From NCBI GenBank assembly GCA_037178975.1, contig JASJZH010000001.1, positions 3,286,001 to 3,350,000 of the forward strand: 64,000 bases of DNA. Direction: 5' to 3'. Below, piece after piece: positions 62,818 through 64,000 of the stretch (position 1 is the stretch's first letter; the number at the start of each line of letters is the position of its first letter). Origin of the DNA: Oscheius tipulae (taxonomy: Eukaryota; Nematoda; Chromadorea; Rhabditida; Rhabditidae). Below the pieces are notes generated by a model. That model ran no database searches. It had not been told where the DNA came from and was given only the letters and a program-made list of their open reading frames with translations. The position numbers and the translations under genes were made by a program.

Positions 62818-63675
62818 ATGCTTCTCCCAAAAGTCACCGCTCTCGCTGTGGCCTCTACCAGAGTACGCAATATCATTTTTTCTTTCTACAAAAACTTCAG
62901 ACCATGGCGAGCCATCCACTGGCTGGACTTCTAGGCAAGCTAAATCACGTCGCCATCGCCACTCCGAATCTTGAGAAATCGTCGAAGTTTTACAAGGATC
63001 TTGGAGCCAAAGTCAGCGATCCAGTGGTATGTTTTCTTGTTTTGATGGCTGTAGATCAAACGATCAAGGTTGTTTTTTTACAGCTCGGCAGATCTTCTAA
63101 ACTAAGAAAGCACAATGGTGTCTGTGGTTGACTCTGTGTGTTTGTTTGTCTGTTTGTTTGTCTGAGACCACGAAGCAAAGATGGCAGATAAAGAATTATT
63201 GATAGGAATCTCGCTCAATTTGTGGTAGCTCGACTAGAAAGTTAAAAAAAACCCGAACGACTACGAAGTATAGTGTTATATTACTAAATCTCTAAAAGAT
63301 AAACACAACTGAACACTTTAGTTAACATTGTATTTTCAGCCTCAGCCAGAACATGGGGTCTACACCGTCTTTGTCGAACTTCCCAACTCGAAAATTGAGC
63401 TTCTTCATCCCTACGGCGACAAATCACCCATCCAGGCCTTTCTGAACAAGAACAAAGACGGTGGAATGCATCATATTTGCATCGAAGTCAAGGATATCCA
63501 CAAGGTATAATATTTTTGTTCATGAGACAAAAGTGTTCAGGCCATGGACGCTGTCAAGAAGCTCGGAGTGCGTACTCTTGGAGAGAAGCCGAAGATTGGA
63601 GCTCATGGAAAAGACGTCATCTTTCTTCATCCGAAGGATTGCGGAGGAGTGCTAACAGAACTCGAGCAGGAATAA
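62818..63675 (+). CDS. MCEE: Methylmalonyl-CoA epimerase, mitochondrial
   Basis: Interconverts (2R)- and (2S)-methylmalonyl-CoA in propionate breakdown. The first exon (62818-62862) gives a presequence MLLPKVTALAVASTR; then TMASHPLAGLLGKLNHVAIA with the metal-binding His, NLEKSSKFYKDLGAKVSDPV, GVYTVFVELPNSKIELLHPY, NKNKDGGMHHICIEVKDIHK with the second metal His, AHGKDVIFLHPKDCGGVLTE with the final Glu, ending LEQE. Two glyoxalase-fold (VOC) repeats and length of about 165 residues fit the family. Intron 2 (63027-63340) is over 300 bases, the first only 38. ACTTTCAG lies seven bases before the ATG. Confidence 0.96.
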
Positions 63676-63839
63676 TCTATCCCTCTATCACAAGAAGACG
63701 GTCACAAGTTTTTATCTGTCATAAGAGCCTGTACAAACTTATCTGGTAACTTTCCACGGTTAGTGTTTTTCAGAGTAAAGTTTTATTGAACCAGTATAGT
63801 ACACGTCGTTTTTGAGTATCTTCAGTTGTTCGGAATCCT

Positions 63840-64000
63840 TCAAACTATGTCGTTATGAGCTTCTTTCAACGAAGCAAGCATCGGAGCCTTGTTCTTCGGA
63901 CGATAGACCTTGGTTCCTTCGGAATCGTTGAACAGTTCGAATGAATTCTGACGAAGTTTGTCAATGATGCTCTTCGTCTGACTGTCGGAATACATATTCG
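63840..64000 (-). CDS. C-terminal exon of an unidentified gene (cut by the right edge)
   Basis: A frame on the minus strand reading MYSDSQTKSIIDKLRQNSFE, LFNDSEGTKVYRPKNKAPML and ASLKEAHNDIV before a stop at 63840-63842. Third-position bias and charged helical composition look coding. The Met near the edge may be internal; the gene continues to the right. Family not recognised. Confidence 0.55.
   Translation of the reverse strand, partial: NMYSDSQTKSIIDKLRQNSFELFNDSEGTKVYRPKNKAPMLASLKEAHNDIV

Overview
This is eukaryotic nuclear DNA from a compact animal genome, most likely a nematode. Genes sit on both strands and are split by many very small introns, mostly 36 to 50 bases, with T-rich acceptors (TTTCAG). 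At least ten genes have an acceptor-like TTTCAG 0 to 10 bases before the start codon, as expected for spliced-leader trans-splicing. Histone H4 carries Cys in the TYCEHAK motif, as I recall for Caenorhabditis, and the Src kinase closely resembles nematode SRC-1. The species is not determined. There is no sign of prokaryotic or viral genes, CRISPR or a defence island.

Layout. 0-5 kb: ceramide kinase (3' part off the left edge) with a tRNA-Leu(AAG) in its intron, mitochondrial ribosomal protein S12, and an OSER1-like gene. 5-10.5 kb: a SIN3 corepressor with acidic linkers. 12-14.1 kb: a Src-type tyrosine kinase. 16.5-21.2 kb: an intron-containing histone H4 with a longer tail and a histone 3' stem-loop, an unrecognised acidic coiled-coil protein, and a decayed histone H3. 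21.2-30 kb: IST1, mitochondrial glycerol-3-phosphate dehydrogenase, a LysM membrane protein, and NAD-isocitrate dehydrogenase alpha. 30-33.9 kb: a Tudor-like protein and a fold-back repeat. 34.3-40.3 kb: a dipeptidyl-peptidase-IV-family gene with what look like three alternative first exons. 41.4-49.5 kb: a huge proline-rich ZP-domain membrane protein, convergent with and overlapping a SON splicing factor. 50.5-60.1 kb: OTUD7/Cezanne deubiquitinase, class I alpha-mannosidase, GNB1L/ASA1, ClpX. 60.2-64 kb: a HEAT-like protein, complex I NDUFB7, methylmalonyl-CoA epimerase, and the end of one more gene.

Most genes are conserved single-copy housekeeping genes, so the window is not a pathway cluster. 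The noteworthy biology is in gene structure: pervasive start-proximal acceptors, two operon-like pairs (GH47-GNB1L and NDUFB7-HEAT), GC-AG and possibly non-AG introns, alternative promoters, overlapping coding ends, a tRNA nested in an intron, and a lineage-specific ZP protein. Exon joins were made by eye from splice motifs and reading frame; 5' ends of several genes remain uncertain.
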